Assembly (NCBI GenBank): GCA_020161335.1
Contig: JAIUOJ010000005.1
Span: forward strand, 1-62,992
DNA: 62,992 nt
Origin: Pseudomonadota bacterium
GTDB lineage: Bacteria > Pseudomonadota > Gammaproteobacteria > Xanthomonadales > Xanthomonadaceae
Reading direction: 5' to 3'
In this document: positions 45,817 to 53,712 of the stretch, piece by piece
Layout of the letters: every line of letters begins with the position of its first letter
Position numbering within the stretch: the first letter of the stretch is position 1
The notes under the pieces: generated by a model
What the model saw: only the letters and a program-made list of their open reading frames with translations
Database searches by the model: none
What the model was told of the DNA's origin: nothing
Program-made: the position numbers and the translations under genes

Positions 45817-46704
45817 CTATTTTCGCCATCTAAGAGCTTGGTCAACCGGGATGAGGAGATCATCCTCTGGCAGTTCCCAGAGGGGTGTTGCATCAGGTAG
45901 CAACAGCAAACCCAATGTGTAAGGGTAATCTCCGCCTATTGCGAGCGCGTGCTCTACCAGTTCAATGTCGCCAGGTTCTTTTTCGAACCACAGGTTGGCT
46001 CGTTGCTTTGCGGTAACAGGCCCACTCCTGACGCTGACTTGGTTGAGAATTGATTCTTCTGGAACTGGAATTGTCAGCTTCTTGGCGGGCAAGTACACCC
46101 TCGATCTGAAGGCGGCGTTGTTCGATCGTGCCCACAGAACAAAGCCATCCCGAGCTGCAACCACGACCGCCCGTTTCGTTGCGATTTCCGTCCATTTCAG
46201 AGCCGCGGCCATCAACGATACTCCGTACCTGTTGCCGCAATGACGAAGCATTTCTATCGAGGGCAACAGGCCGGCAACCTGATTGCGATAGTCGTCCAGC
46301 GGCATGAGTAGATAAGAAGCAAAGACATCGGCTTCAGCTTCTATGTCCCGCTGATCCCACTCGTGCATGTCACGCAATGAGCACCGGAACTCGCTCTTCA
46401 TCTCGCGATGCAAGATGTAGTGTCCGAATTCATGGGCCAGCGTGAAACGGATCCTTCCTGGAGATTGGATCCGGTGGTTGTAGCCGATTTTCCATTTCCT
46501 GTCGGTGGGGTGCCGACCGAGGAGACCTTCGACCCCATCTATATCAAAAGTATTGATCGAGACGATGGGGTCGTCTGAGTAACGAACGCGGCTTAGCTCT
46601 AGGGCTACTTTCTCGACGTCCACAGGGAAGCGTTCGTCGTCGGGAAGTACACGGAGCAATTGCGAAATCTTGTTGGCCTCTGCCATCGGCCTTTTCGCAC
46701 CCAT
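45817..46704 (-). CDS. ImmA/IrrE-type metallopeptidase
   Basis: 295 residues from the ATG at 46704, two bases after the XRE stop; a GTG at 46725 would overlap the XRE gene. The COG2856 zinc site is H-E-F-G-H-Y, followed by E-A-E-A-D-V-F-A-S-Y-L-L-M-P, the standard third-ligand helix. Such enzymes cleave their XRE partner repressor after a stress signal, as ImmA does to ImmR. The C-terminal half (about 170-295) is an extension of unknown role. Transcribed with the XRE gene, divergent from the ubiquitin-like operon. Confidence 0.92.
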   Translation of the reverse strand: MGAKRPMAEANKISQLLRVLPDDERFPVDVEKVALELSRVRYSDDPIVSINTFDIDGVEGLLGRHPTDRKWKIGYNHRIQSPGRIRFTLAHEFGHYILHREMKSEFRCSLRDMHEWDQRDIEAEADVFASYLLMPLDDYRNQVAGLLPSIEMLRHCGNRYGVSLMAAALKWTEIATKRAVVVAARDGFVLWARSNNAAFRSRVYLPAKKLTIPVPEESILNQVSVRSGPVTAKQRANLWFEKEPGDIELVEHALAIGGDYPYTLGLLLLPDATPLWELPEDDLLIPVDQALRWRK

Positions 46705-46706
46705 GC

Positions 46707-47033
46707 TCAGCCCTCGTCGTCCCACATCTCCAAGAACTTGCGAACCTTCTCCTTCCGCTTGGAATCAAGTTCCTTGTAGCGACGGAAGAAAGCTTGATCC
46801 AGCACGCCTGTCTCGGGCTCGACTTCAGCAGAGTGATCTAGCAGGAACTCTGTCGTGACACCAAGTGCAAAAGCGATCTTGATGAGCTTATCGGCCGAAG
46901 GATTGGCCTTATCCCGGTTCTCAAGCTCCCACAGGTAGCCCTTGCTGGAGTCAGTGGCTTTGGCCAATTGATCCAGGCTCAAGTCGAGTTCGGCCCTGCG
47001 GGCGCGGATCTTCTCTCCGAGCGGTGATGCCAT
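46707..47033 (-). CDS. XRE-family HTH repressor
   Basis: 108 residues. The Cro/C1 helix-turn-helix spans about 7-65 (L-D-Q-L-A-K-A-T-D-S-S-K-G-Y-L-W-E-L-E) and the tail is charged (Y-K-E-L-D-S-K-R-K-E-K-V). It precedes the ImmA/IrrE gene with two bases between stop and ATG, the normal repressor-protease pair order. It starts 139 bases from the divergent triple-Ubl gene, and the intervening DNA holds an 18-bp palindrome, so it likely represses the ubiquitin-like operon and itself. Confidence 0.93.
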   Translation of the reverse strand: MASPLGEKIRARRAELDLSLDQLAKATDSSKGYLWELENRDKANPSADKLIKIAFALGVTTEFLLDHSAEVEPETGVLDQAFFRRYKELDSKRKEKVRKFLEMWDDEG

Positions 47034-47126
47034 GCGTGCCTCCGAGGGGGTCAGCGATTGTACGGTATAACAAACGAAGTTGTAATGGTTGACAGGACAA
47101 AGAAGATGCGACAGAGTTCTCGCCGA

Positions 47127-47144
47127 CGTTCGGTATTACGAACG
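47127..47144. promoter_or_regulatory. Operator-like palindrome before the ubiquitin-like operon
   Basis: CGTTCG-GTATTA-CGAACG is a perfect 6-bp-arm dyad. It ends 7 bases before a TATCAT -10-like box (47152-47157), and GGAG (47160-47163) then leads to the ATG at 47173. A repressor bound here would cover the -35 position. A weaker dyad around ACAA-ACGAAG-TTGT (47070-47083) lies nearer the XRE gene. Confidence 0.6.
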
Positions 47145-47172
47145 AACAAATTATCATTTGGAGAACTTGCGC

Positions 47173-48282
47173 ATGAATACCATCGAAGCTGAACAAGCCC
47201 CTGTCGATCACGCCTCCCACCGTCAGTTGGAGGTCCGTGTCAACGGCGAACGCGTCCCCCTGACTGACCATACCCCGACTGGGCGGCAGGTACTCGCCGC
47301 GGCCAATTTGCGGCCGGATACCGAGTTCGCCCTGTTGTTGTGGCCGGCGGTGGGGCCCACCCGCGAGATCGGGTTGGAAGAAGTGACGCGGGTACCCAAG
47401 GATGGGCCCGGTCTGGAGTTCTTCGCCATGCGAGCGGATCGCGTTACTTACTTCGTCCTCGACGGCGATCGTTACGCTTGGGCAGGCCCCCTCGATCTCG
47501 AAACGATTCGGCGTATCGGCCGCGTTCCCGCCGACCGACAGGTCTGGCTGGAACGGCGCGACGAGCCCGACGTGCTCCTGCAGGACGGACAATTGGTGGA
47601 TTTGGATCCTGCGGGGGTCGAGCGCCTGTACACGCGTGAGAAGACTTGGCGACTGGACGTCCAGGGCGAACCGACTGAATGGGATCGCCCCGATGTGATC
47701 GTTCGCGACGCACTCATCAAGGCGGGCATCGATCTGGCGAAGCAATGGACGATCGTGCTGAAGGTGAAGGGTAAGCCTCATCGTCAGGTCAAGCTCATCG
47801 ATGTCATCGATCTCGAGCAGCCCGGCATCGAACGGCTGTGGTTGCGCCCGCGACAGGTCGATAACGGTGACGGCCAGATCCTCCGGCGGCGAGAGTTCAC
47901 GCTATTGCCTGGTGACGATGCTTTTCTGAATGCCTCGGGCTATCAGTGGGAAACAATCGCGGACGGAGCGCGCCGCTGGCTGATCATTGATAACTATGCC
48001 GTCCCCGATGGCTACAACATGTCCAATTGCCGCGTCGCGCTTGAAATCCCGCAGAGCTACCCCGCGGCGCAGATCGACATGTTCTACTGCGACCCGCCCC
48101 TCTCGCTCCGGAGTGGCGTTGTTCCAGCTGCTACAGACGTGCGCCAAAGCATAGCGGGGGTTTCGTTCCAGAGGTGGTCCCGTCACAGGAACGCCGCGAG
48201 CCAGTGGTCCCCGACGCACGACAATGTCTCCACCCATCTGGGGTTGGTCGACGAGGCTCTGGGGCGAGAGGTGGGGGCATGA
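47173..48282 (+). CDS. Triple ubiquitin-like protein fused to an E2 (Prok-E2_E type)
   Basis: 369 residues from the ATG at 47173 (GGAG 9 bases upstream). Three ubiquitin-like units: about 18-88 (R-Q-L-E-V-R-V-N-G), 90-155 (Y-F-V-L-D-G-D-R) and 158-228 (T-W-R-L-D-V-Q-G), each closing with a strand such as V-E-R-L-Y or I-E-R-L-W-L. The linker N-G-D-G (231-234) leads to an E2-like domain, 238-369, with Cys306 in M-F-Y-C-D-P-P-L, then F-Q-R-W-S-R-H and a late His in N-V-S-T-H-L. E2 type E normally stands alone or joins an E1; fusion to multi-Ubl is unusual. Translation is coupled to the E1 gene (ATGA). Confidence 0.87.
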   Translation: MNTIEAEQAPVDHASHRQLEVRVNGERVPLTDHTPTGRQVLAAANLRPDTEFALLLWPAVGPTREIGLEEVTRVPKDGPGLEFFAMRADRVTYFVLDGDRYAWAGPLDLETIRRIGRVPADRQVWLERRDEPDVLLQDGQLVDLDPAGVERLYTREKTWRLDVQGEPTEWDRPDVIVRDALIKAGIDLAKQWTIVLKVKGKPHRQVKLIDVIDLEQPGIERLWLRPRQVDNGDGQILRRREFTLLPGDDAFLNASGYQWETIADGARRWLIIDNYAVPDGYNMSNCRVALEIPQSYPAAQIDMFYCDPPLSLRSGVVPAATDVRQSIAGVSFQRWSRHRNAASQWSPTHDNVSTHLGLVDEALGREVGA

Positions 48283-49676
48283 TCCGACCTCGTACCCTGG
48301 TCTTGCCAGGCACCGTTCATCGGCGCCTCGAACAACACCTATTCCCTGGTGATGGAAAGGAAGCTGCGGCCGTCCTTCTATGTTCCCGCACCGAGAGTAT
48401 GGGACTGAAGCTGATGGTTCGCGACATCATCTTGGTGCCTTACCAGAATTGCCATCGCACCGAGGTGTCCCTCAGCTGGCCAGGGGATTACATAGATCAT
48501 GGTTTGGAGGCAGCGGCTGGGGAGGATTTGTCCATCATCCTGCTTCACTCGCACCCGACTGGGGTCTACGGATTCTCACCGGTGGACGACCGATCTGATC
48601 AAGACGTTATCCGCTCGCTGATCATGGCAGCCCCGGTGGAGCGTGGTGATTACGAGCCTTGGCACGGTAGCGCGATCATGATTCCAGGCGGCGCGATCAA
48701 GGCTCGCGTCTACGACCGGGCCATGCAGGCCCATGCCGTAGACCTAGTGGCAGCTTACGGCGACGAACTCCAGTTTTACTGGGGAGAAGACAACGAGCCG
48801 CACCATCACATAATGGCTTTTGGCGATGGAATGGCCGCCCTATTGGCCAAGCTCAGCATTGCGGTGATCGGGGTCTCTGGCACGGGAAGCGTGGTCGCAG
48901 AGCAGCTACTTCGCATGGGGGTGGGAGAGCTGATCGTCGTGGATTACGATCATGTGGAAGAGAAAAATCTCAACCGCATCCTGAACACCACATTGGCGGA
49001 TTCAATCGGGAAATCTCTGAAAGTTGACGTGTTCGAGCGCGCCGCGGCCTGCATTCGTCCAGCGACAAAGGTCAGGGCTGTCTGTAGCGATATCGGCGCA
49101 AGGGATGCCATCGAAACCGTCGCCAAAGCGGATGTCGTGTTCTGCTGTGCCGACAGCCTTGAGGCGCGCCACATTTGTGATCGAATCGCTGCGGCCATGC
49201 TCCAGCCATTGTTCGACGTAGGAGTGACCATCCCCGTTAGAACGCCGGCGCGGGGCATGGTCATTTCGAACGTGAGTGGTCGCGTGGACTATGTCCAGCC
49301 GGGTGGTTCCACACTAGGTGACCGTGGCGTTTATACGCCCGAGTTGCTTGAGGCGGAGTATCTCAAGAAGGCCGACCCTGCGTCCTACGTCGATCGTGTC
49401 AGGGAAGGCTACATGCCAGGTTCCGGCCAGGAAGCACCCTCTGTTATCTGCGTGAACATGCATGCAGCGAGCGCGGTGGTTCTTGAGTTTCTGGCACGTG
49501 CCTTTCCCTTTCGATTGGACGGTAATACCTCGTTCGCCCGCGTCGAGTATGACCTTGCATCCGAATATCGCCATCACGTCACAGAAAAAACTTTCACAAC
49601 AAATTCTATGAGTCTGCTTGGAGTAGGTTTGCGACGTCCGCTGCTAGGCTTGCCTGTGCTGGAGGATCTCGCGTGA
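48279..49676 (+). CDS. JAB deubiquitinase-like domain fused to ThiF/E1 activating enzyme
   Basis: 465 residues. The N-terminal JAB/JAMM domain has Glu28 and H90-S-H92-x7-S100-x2-D103, the full zinc set of an active isopeptidase. The C-terminal E1/ThiF domain has the nucleotide loop G-V-S-G-T-G-S near 198-204, V-D-Y-D-H-V-E-E-K-N-L-N-R near 221-233, and C-C-A-D at 289-292; the transfer Cys cannot be named with certainty. One chain thus both activates and removes the Ubl. The ATG overlaps the Ubl-E2 stop, and the end overlaps the DUF6527 gene (GTGA). Confidence 0.9.
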   Translation: MIRPRTLVLPGTVHRRLEQHLFPGDGKEAAAVLLCSRTESMGLKLMVRDIILVPYQNCHRTEVSLSWPGDYIDHGLEAAAGEDLSIILLHSHPTGVYGFSPVDDRSDQDVIRSLIMAAPVERGDYEPWHGSAIMIPGGAIKARVYDRAMQAHAVDLVAAYGDELQFYWGEDNEPHHHIMAFGDGMAALLAKLSIAVIGVSGTGSVVAEQLLRMGVGELIVVDYDHVEEKNLNRILNTTLADSIGKSLKVDVFERAAACIRPATKVRAVCSDIGARDAIETVAKADVVFCCADSLEARHICDRIAAAMLQPLFDVGVTIPVRTPARGMVISNVSGRVDYVQPGGSTLGDRGVYTPELLEAEYLKKADPASYVDRVREGYMPGSGQEAPSVICVNMHAASAVVLEFLARAFPFRLDGNTSFARVEYDLASEYRHHVTEKTFTTNSMSLLGVGLRRPLLGLPVLEDLA

Positions 49677-50029
49677 TCTTTTGGCTGAAAAGTACCTTCG
49701 AACGACTCGCAGCTTGGTGGCGAGGCGATCTGAAAGTCGTGCCTGGAGAGGGCGATACGCTGCCTGCTCGCATCCAGCGCCAACGTCTCATCCACATGAT
49801 GGAAGCTGGCGAAAGCTGGTCTGTCGGTTTTCACTGCCCATGCGGTTGCGGTGATGTTATTGAGCTGCTTCTACTAAGCACGGTAAATCCTCACTGGACT
49901 CTCTCAGTGGATAGATTGGATCGGCCAACACTGCATCCTTCTGTATGGAAGTCCACCGGTTGCAGATCGCATTTCTGGGTAAAGAATGGCCAGATCATTT
50001 GGTCGGGGCCAAAACAAGGACGTCACTGA
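49673..50029 (+). CDS. DUF6527-type Cys-rich protein of the ubiquitin-like operon
   Basis: 118 residues, GTG overlapping the previous stop. C-P-C-G-C-G-D, then S-T-V-N-P-H-W, L-H-P-S-V-W and T-G-C-R-S-H-F-W are the hallmarks of the DUF6527 family. The Cys pattern suggests a zinc ribbon. Members are often found at the end of bacterial Ubl-E2-E1-JAB operons. Role unknown: target, adaptor or E3-like factor are all possible. Confidence 0.85.
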   Translation: MIFWLKSTFERLAAWWRGDLKVVPGEGDTLPARIQRQRLIHMMEAGESWSVGFHCPCGCGDVIELLLLSTVNPHWTLSVDRLDRPTLHPSVWKSTGCRSHFWVKNGQIIWSGPKQGRH

Positions 50030-50328
50030 TATCCGTGGCCTCGTAGGTAGAACGAAGGGCCTAGCTCAGCCTAAAGGGGAGCTACTGATACATGGGGAAT
50101 CAACCCGCATCTGTACGAATCCAGAACGATACAAAAACGAGAATTTAATGTTCCCCTTAATGCTGGCCATCCCAGCAGCCAAAGGCCGTATGGAGAAGTC
50201 TTGACGCCACAACGATGTACGCGCACAGTTCCCACGCTGCATATGACGGACTAGTTGTAGGCGTCTGAATCGGAGACCCATTGTCCGATCAGTCAGGTAA
50301 ACAGGGCATCCCCAACTTTTCTTTTCGC
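50030..50328. other. 299-base spacer between defence and envelope/metal cargo
   Basis: No convincing gene. A 72-codon frame (49986-50204) overlaps the DUF6527 gene and has no family features. The strip marks the change from the defence block to the czc/lipid A block and may be a scar of an earlier junction; no terminal repeat could be identified. Confidence 0.4.
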
Positions 50329-50643
50329 ATGACCAAGTGTTTTGCCCGTAGTCGAAGACTGATCATGGCATTGCTTCTTGCAATGCTGGTGATCGTGCCT
50401 GCGATCGACGCAGCAGCTTGCATGGTCGAGCCGGAAACGATCCAACACGATATCGACTCGGATCCCGATACCGCAGATCATGCCGTTTGCGGGCATGGTC
50501 ACTGCCACCATACCGGGACGCAGTTGGTACCGTCCTTTGCCTACTGTCCGCTGGTCGTTCATACGGATCTTGTCCTCGCGCCTGAGAGGCTGGCGCCAGA
50601 GTCTTTGCTGCCCGAAGGGTTGAAGCGTCCGCCCCGAGTCTGA
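50329..50643 (+). CDS. CzcI-like small periplasmic metal-responsive protein (copy 1)
   Basis: 104 residues from ATG 50329 (an upstream TTG would add 16). Signal peptide M-A-L-L-L-A-M-L-V-I-V-P ends A-A-A-C. The mature part carries C-G-H-G-H-C-H-H, a dense metal-binding cluster, and closes L-K-R-P-P-R-V. It is clearly paralogous to the gene at 55996 (V-C-A-H-N-H-C-H-H, ends M-R-P-P-R-I). Such proteins head czcCBA operons and modulate their expression. Here it is followed not by czcC but by the glycosyltransferase cassette. Confidence 0.75.
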   Translation: MTKCFARSRRLIMALLLAMLVIVPAIDAAACMVEPETIQHDIDSDPDTADHAVCGHGHCHHTGTQLVPSFAYCPLVVHTDLVLAPERLAPESLLPEGLKRPPRV

Positions 50644-50801
50644 TCGCAATGTTTGCGGCGTTCGCCGCAGTGATTGCCATCTAGCCAGACTCACGAGCAT
50701 CCCATGCATGACCTTATCGACTGGTCGCCTTCGGCGACCGGTGGCTACGTCATTGCGTGTCCTGCCTGCCGGCCAAAAGCCGGCACGGGCGGGAGCGCAA
50801 G

Positions 50802-52502
50802 ATGACGGCCACATCTCTTCCTCGCCTGAGCTTCACTCAATTCCGCCCGCCGAACATCGTCGTCCTGTTGCTCGTATCACTTGCCGTGCTTGGCGCGGGA
50901 CTGGGGCTGCGAGATCCCTGGCCTGCGGACGAACCGCGCTTCGCGCTCGTAGCCAAGCAGATGGTCGAAAGCGGCGACTGGCTGTTTCCGCACCGGGGCG
51001 CTGAGCTCTACTCGGATAAGCCACCGCTGTTCATGTGGATCCAGGCCGCGCTGTACTGGACAACGGACAATCTGCGCATCTCCTTCCTGCTTCCATCGTT
51101 GTTGGCAGGCCTCCTGACAATCGTACTGACGTACGACCTTGGTCGTCGGCTTTGGAACCGACAGATCGGGCTGTATGCCGGCTGGGCATTGCTTCTCACC
51201 GCGCAGTTCACACTGCAAATGAAGCGTGCACAGATCGACCCTTTGCTGATCGCTTGGGTCACGCTCGCACACTACGGGCTGCTGCGGCATATCCTCCGGG
51301 GGCCTGATTGGCGAATGTGGACACTGGGGTGGTTTGCCGCGGGACTGGGCGTCATCACCAAAGGTGTGGGCATCATCGCCTTGTTTGTCCTGATCCCCGC
51401 GATAGCCGCAACCTGGTGGCAACGTAGCGTCTCGAGCTCATGGTGGCGCGACTGGAAGTGCTGGCTGGGACCCGTTGCGCTGCTGGCGGCCATCTCGCTC
51501 TGGCTCGGGCCCATGCTGGTTGCTGTCCGGCTTGCGCCTACCACCGAGCACCTGGCCTACGTCCAAGACATCCTGTTCCGACAAACCGTCGAGCGGTACG
51601 CGGAATCCTGGACGCACATCAAACCTGTCTGGTATTTCGCAGGTGTAATGGCGAGCGCGTGGTTGCCGCTCATGTTGGCGATGCCTTGGGCACTCGCACC
51701 ATGGAAGCGAAGAATTTTTCGTGGAGATCCTCGCTTCCTGCTCTTGCTGGGCAGTTGGCTGCTGATCGTGTTGTTCTTCTCGCTTCCATCCGGCAAGCGA
51801 GACATGTACATCCTGCCGGCCTTGCCATTGGCCTGCTTGGCATTCGCGCCATTGCTTCCTGGTCTGCTCAGGCGTGACGGACCGCGTCTGCTGCTCCTTG
51901 GATTCGTGGTGGCGTTGGCTATCGCGCTCTTATTGGCGGGTTTGGCAATGCTGTTCGCAGACCCGGGTTTCGAGAAGCGATTCCTGCTGATGCGTGGCAT
52001 GTCCACAGGATCAGAGGGCATCGCCTGGCTTGTCCTTGGCATGGCAGTGCCCGCGTTGTTCGGGGCAGTCGTTGCCATGGGGGGCAGGGTCGCAACAGGT
52101 GCAATCGCTAGCTTGGCAGGAATGTGGATCGTCTTCGGTATCGTGAGTGCAATCGTGCTCAATGATGCGAGTTCATCGCGGGGCATGATGCAGTCCGTCG
52201 CCCGACGGATCGGCCCGGATGCGCAACTTGGTCTCGTGGGATGGCGAGAGCAGCAGTTGTTGATGAGCCAGTCGCCGACCACGGAGTTTGGTTTCAAGCG
52301 ACCGGAGAAGGATCAGCTGGAGAGCGGACTCGCGTGGCAAGCGCAGGCGCCCGCTGACAGGTGGTTGCTCATCGTGGGCTCAGCGATTCCACAAGAATTT
52401 CGCGATGGGGAACTACTGGCCGTGGGTATTGCAAATCGCCGAACGTGGTGGCTGCTGCCCGGACGTGCAAGAGACGTCGACAAGAGGGAGAGCCAGCCAT
52501 GA
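50802..52502 (+). CDS. ArnT-like GT39 glycosyltransferase
   Basis: 566 residues, about 12 membrane helices. The first periplasmic loop has P-W-P-A-D-E-P-R-F-A, the catalytic Asp-Glu of PMT/ArnT enzymes, followed by S-D-K-P-P-L-F-M-W. GT39 enzymes use polyprenyl-phosphate sugars, and ArnT adds L-Ara4N to lipid A. The substrate here is unknown, but the next genes (GT2, LAB_N, EptA-like, DgkA) all fit lipid A or envelope modification. ATG 50802 follows GGGAG. The stop overlaps the GT2 gene (ATGA). Confidence 0.85.
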   Translation: MTATSLPRLSFTQFRPPNIVVLLLVSLAVLGAGLGLRDPWPADEPRFALVAKQMVESGDWLFPHRGAELYSDKPPLFMWIQAALYWTTDNLRISFLLPSLLAGLLTIVLTYDLGRRLWNRQIGLYAGWALLLTAQFTLQMKRAQIDPLLIAWVTLAHYGLLRHILRGPDWRMWTLGWFAAGLGVITKGVGIIALFVLIPAIAATWWQRSVSSSWWRDWKCWLGPVALLAAISLWLGPMLVAVRLAPTTEHLAYVQDILFRQTVERYAESWTHIKPVWYFAGVMASAWLPLMLAMPWALAPWKRRIFRGDPRFLLLLGSWLLIVLFFSLPSGKRDMYILPALPLACLAFAPLLPGLLRRDGPRLLLLGFVVALAIALLLAGLAMLFADPGFEKRFLLMRGMSTGSEGIAWLVLGMAVPALFGAVVAMGGRVATGAIASLAGMWIVFGIVSAIVLNDASSSRGMMQSVARRIGPDAQLGLVGWREQQLLMSQSPTTEFGFKRPEKDQLESGLAWQAQAPADRWLLIVGSAIPQEFRDGELLAVGIANRRTWWLLPGRARDVDKRESQP

Positions 52503-53293
52503 CGCAGGCCGCGCCGCTCCCAACTGCAACTCTCCGAGTCAGTTCGAGTCCCTCGGTTACAGTCGATTCGATATCAGTCGTTATCCCGGCATACAACGAA
52601 GCCGGCAATATCAGAACTTTGCTGCAAGAAGTCTGCGACGCACTACGTGGCCGTATCGAGTTCGAGATTATCTGCGTTGATGATGGTTCGAGCGATGGCA
52701 CCGCACAAGTACTCTTGGATTCAAAGAACGAGATTCCAGAACTGCGGGCCTTCCAGCACGAGAAATGTAGCGGTCAGAGCGTTGCCCTGCTCACCGGCGT
52801 GCAGAATGCCTATGGCCCTTGGATTGCAACGCTGGACGGAGATGGCCAGAACGATCCGTCTGACATTCCGGGCCTGATCACTTGCCTGCAGAGTTCATCC
52901 TGTGACGTAAAGCTGATAGCAGGATGGCGCGTCTCGCGCAACGATGGTCCAGCCAAGCGGATTGCGTCTCGGTTGGCCAATTGCATTCGGCGATTTTTCT
53001 TGCGTGACGGCACGCCGGACACAGGGTGTGGGATCAAGCTCTTCGAGCGTGACGCGTTTCTAGCCTTGCCTGCCTTCAACCACATGCACCGCTATCTGCC
53101 AGCGCTAATGCAGCGCGCTGGCTGGAAGACAGTCAGCGTGTCTGTCAATCACCGACCACGCGGCATGGGTAGATCGAAGTACACCAACTTCGGTCGCGCC
53201 ATGGTGGGCGTGCGCGATCTCATGGGCGTGGCTTGGCTGATAGATCGTCACACACGCAGAAACGCCCACGTGGTTCGGGAACGTCAGCTGTGA
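52499..53293 (+). CDS. GT2 glycosyltransferase, polyprenyl-phosphate sugar synthase type
   Basis: 264 residues. The GT-A fold starts V-V-I-P-A-Y-N-E-A-G-N-I, then V-D-D-G-S-S-D-G-T, L-D-G-D-G-Q-N-D-P (metal-binding) and D-T-G-C-G-I-K. The pattern is that of DPM1/ArnC-like enzymes that load a sugar onto undecaprenyl phosphate. There are no C-terminal membrane helices. It should supply the lipid-linked sugar to the GT39 encoded just upstream. Overlaps both neighbours by 4 bases. Confidence 0.9.
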   Translation: MTQAAPLPTATLRVSSSPSVTVDSISVVIPAYNEAGNIRTLLQEVCDALRGRIEFEIICVDDGSSDGTAQVLLDSKNEIPELRAFQHEKCSGQSVALLTGVQNAYGPWIATLDGDGQNDPSDIPGLITCLQSSSCDVKLIAGWRVSRNDGPAKRIASRLANCIRRFFLRDGTPDTGCGIKLFERDAFLALPAFNHMHRYLPALMQRAGWKTVSVSVNHRPRGMGRSKYTNFGRAMVGVRDLMGVAWLIDRHTRRNAHVVRERQL

Positions 53294-53616
53294 ATTCTCC
53301 GATCGAATGGCTGTCTTGGTTCGGAATCGTCATGACACCCTGGAAGATCATCGGCCTTACGGGGGCGCTGATGTTCGGTGCTCGATGGGTTGTGCAGTTC
53401 CTGGCCAGCCGCAAGGCGGGCAGACCCGTGATACCTCGACTGTTCTGGTACATGAGTCTGACAGGAAGCCTCATGACGCTGTCGTACTTCGTGTTCTCGA
53501 ACAAGCAGGATCTTGTCGGGGTTCTACAGAACCTGTTGCCCGCATTCACGGCGGGCTACAGCCTCTATCTCGACCTGCGTTCTGAACCGGCGCATCCGAA
53601 GCACAGCTCCCATTAG
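53290..53616 (+). CDS. Lipid A biosynthesis N-terminal (LAB_N) domain membrane protein
   Basis: 108 residues, GTG overlapping the GT2 stop. Three hydrophobic helices and the motif G-A-R-W-V-V-Q-F-L-A-S-R-K-A-G-R-P-V-I-P are characteristic of LAB_N. In other genomes this small domain stands beside DPM1-like GT2 and GT39 genes. Its job is probably to assist handling of the lipid-linked sugar at the membrane. Confidence 0.88.
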   Translation: MNSPIEWLSWFGIVMTPWKIIGLTGALMFGARWVVQFLASRKAGRPVIPRLFWYMSLTGSLMTLSYFVFSNKQDLVGVLQNLLPAFTAGYSLYLDLRSEPAHPKHSSH

Positions 53617-53712
53617 CGAGTTCTGAGTCCTTCTCCCAAGGCGAGATCCAACGCCTTCCTTGAGCAAACATCGTCTGCAATTTGGCGGAAGAACCCAATC
53701 AGAAAGCCAGAA

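Noticed and set aside
46705-46725. GTG start at 46725 for the ImmA/IrrE gene
   Set aside because: Would overlap the XRE gene by 19 bases; the ATG at 46704 lies just after its stop and is the normal arrangement.
49986-50204. A 72-codon plus-strand frame after the DUF6527 gene
   Set aside because: Starts inside the DUF6527 gene, has no family features and no further coupling.
50757-50801. Upstream start for the GT39 gene
   Set aside because: The added 15 residues are charged and lack a ribosome site; ATG 50802 has GGGAG upstream and gives a normal signal-anchor.
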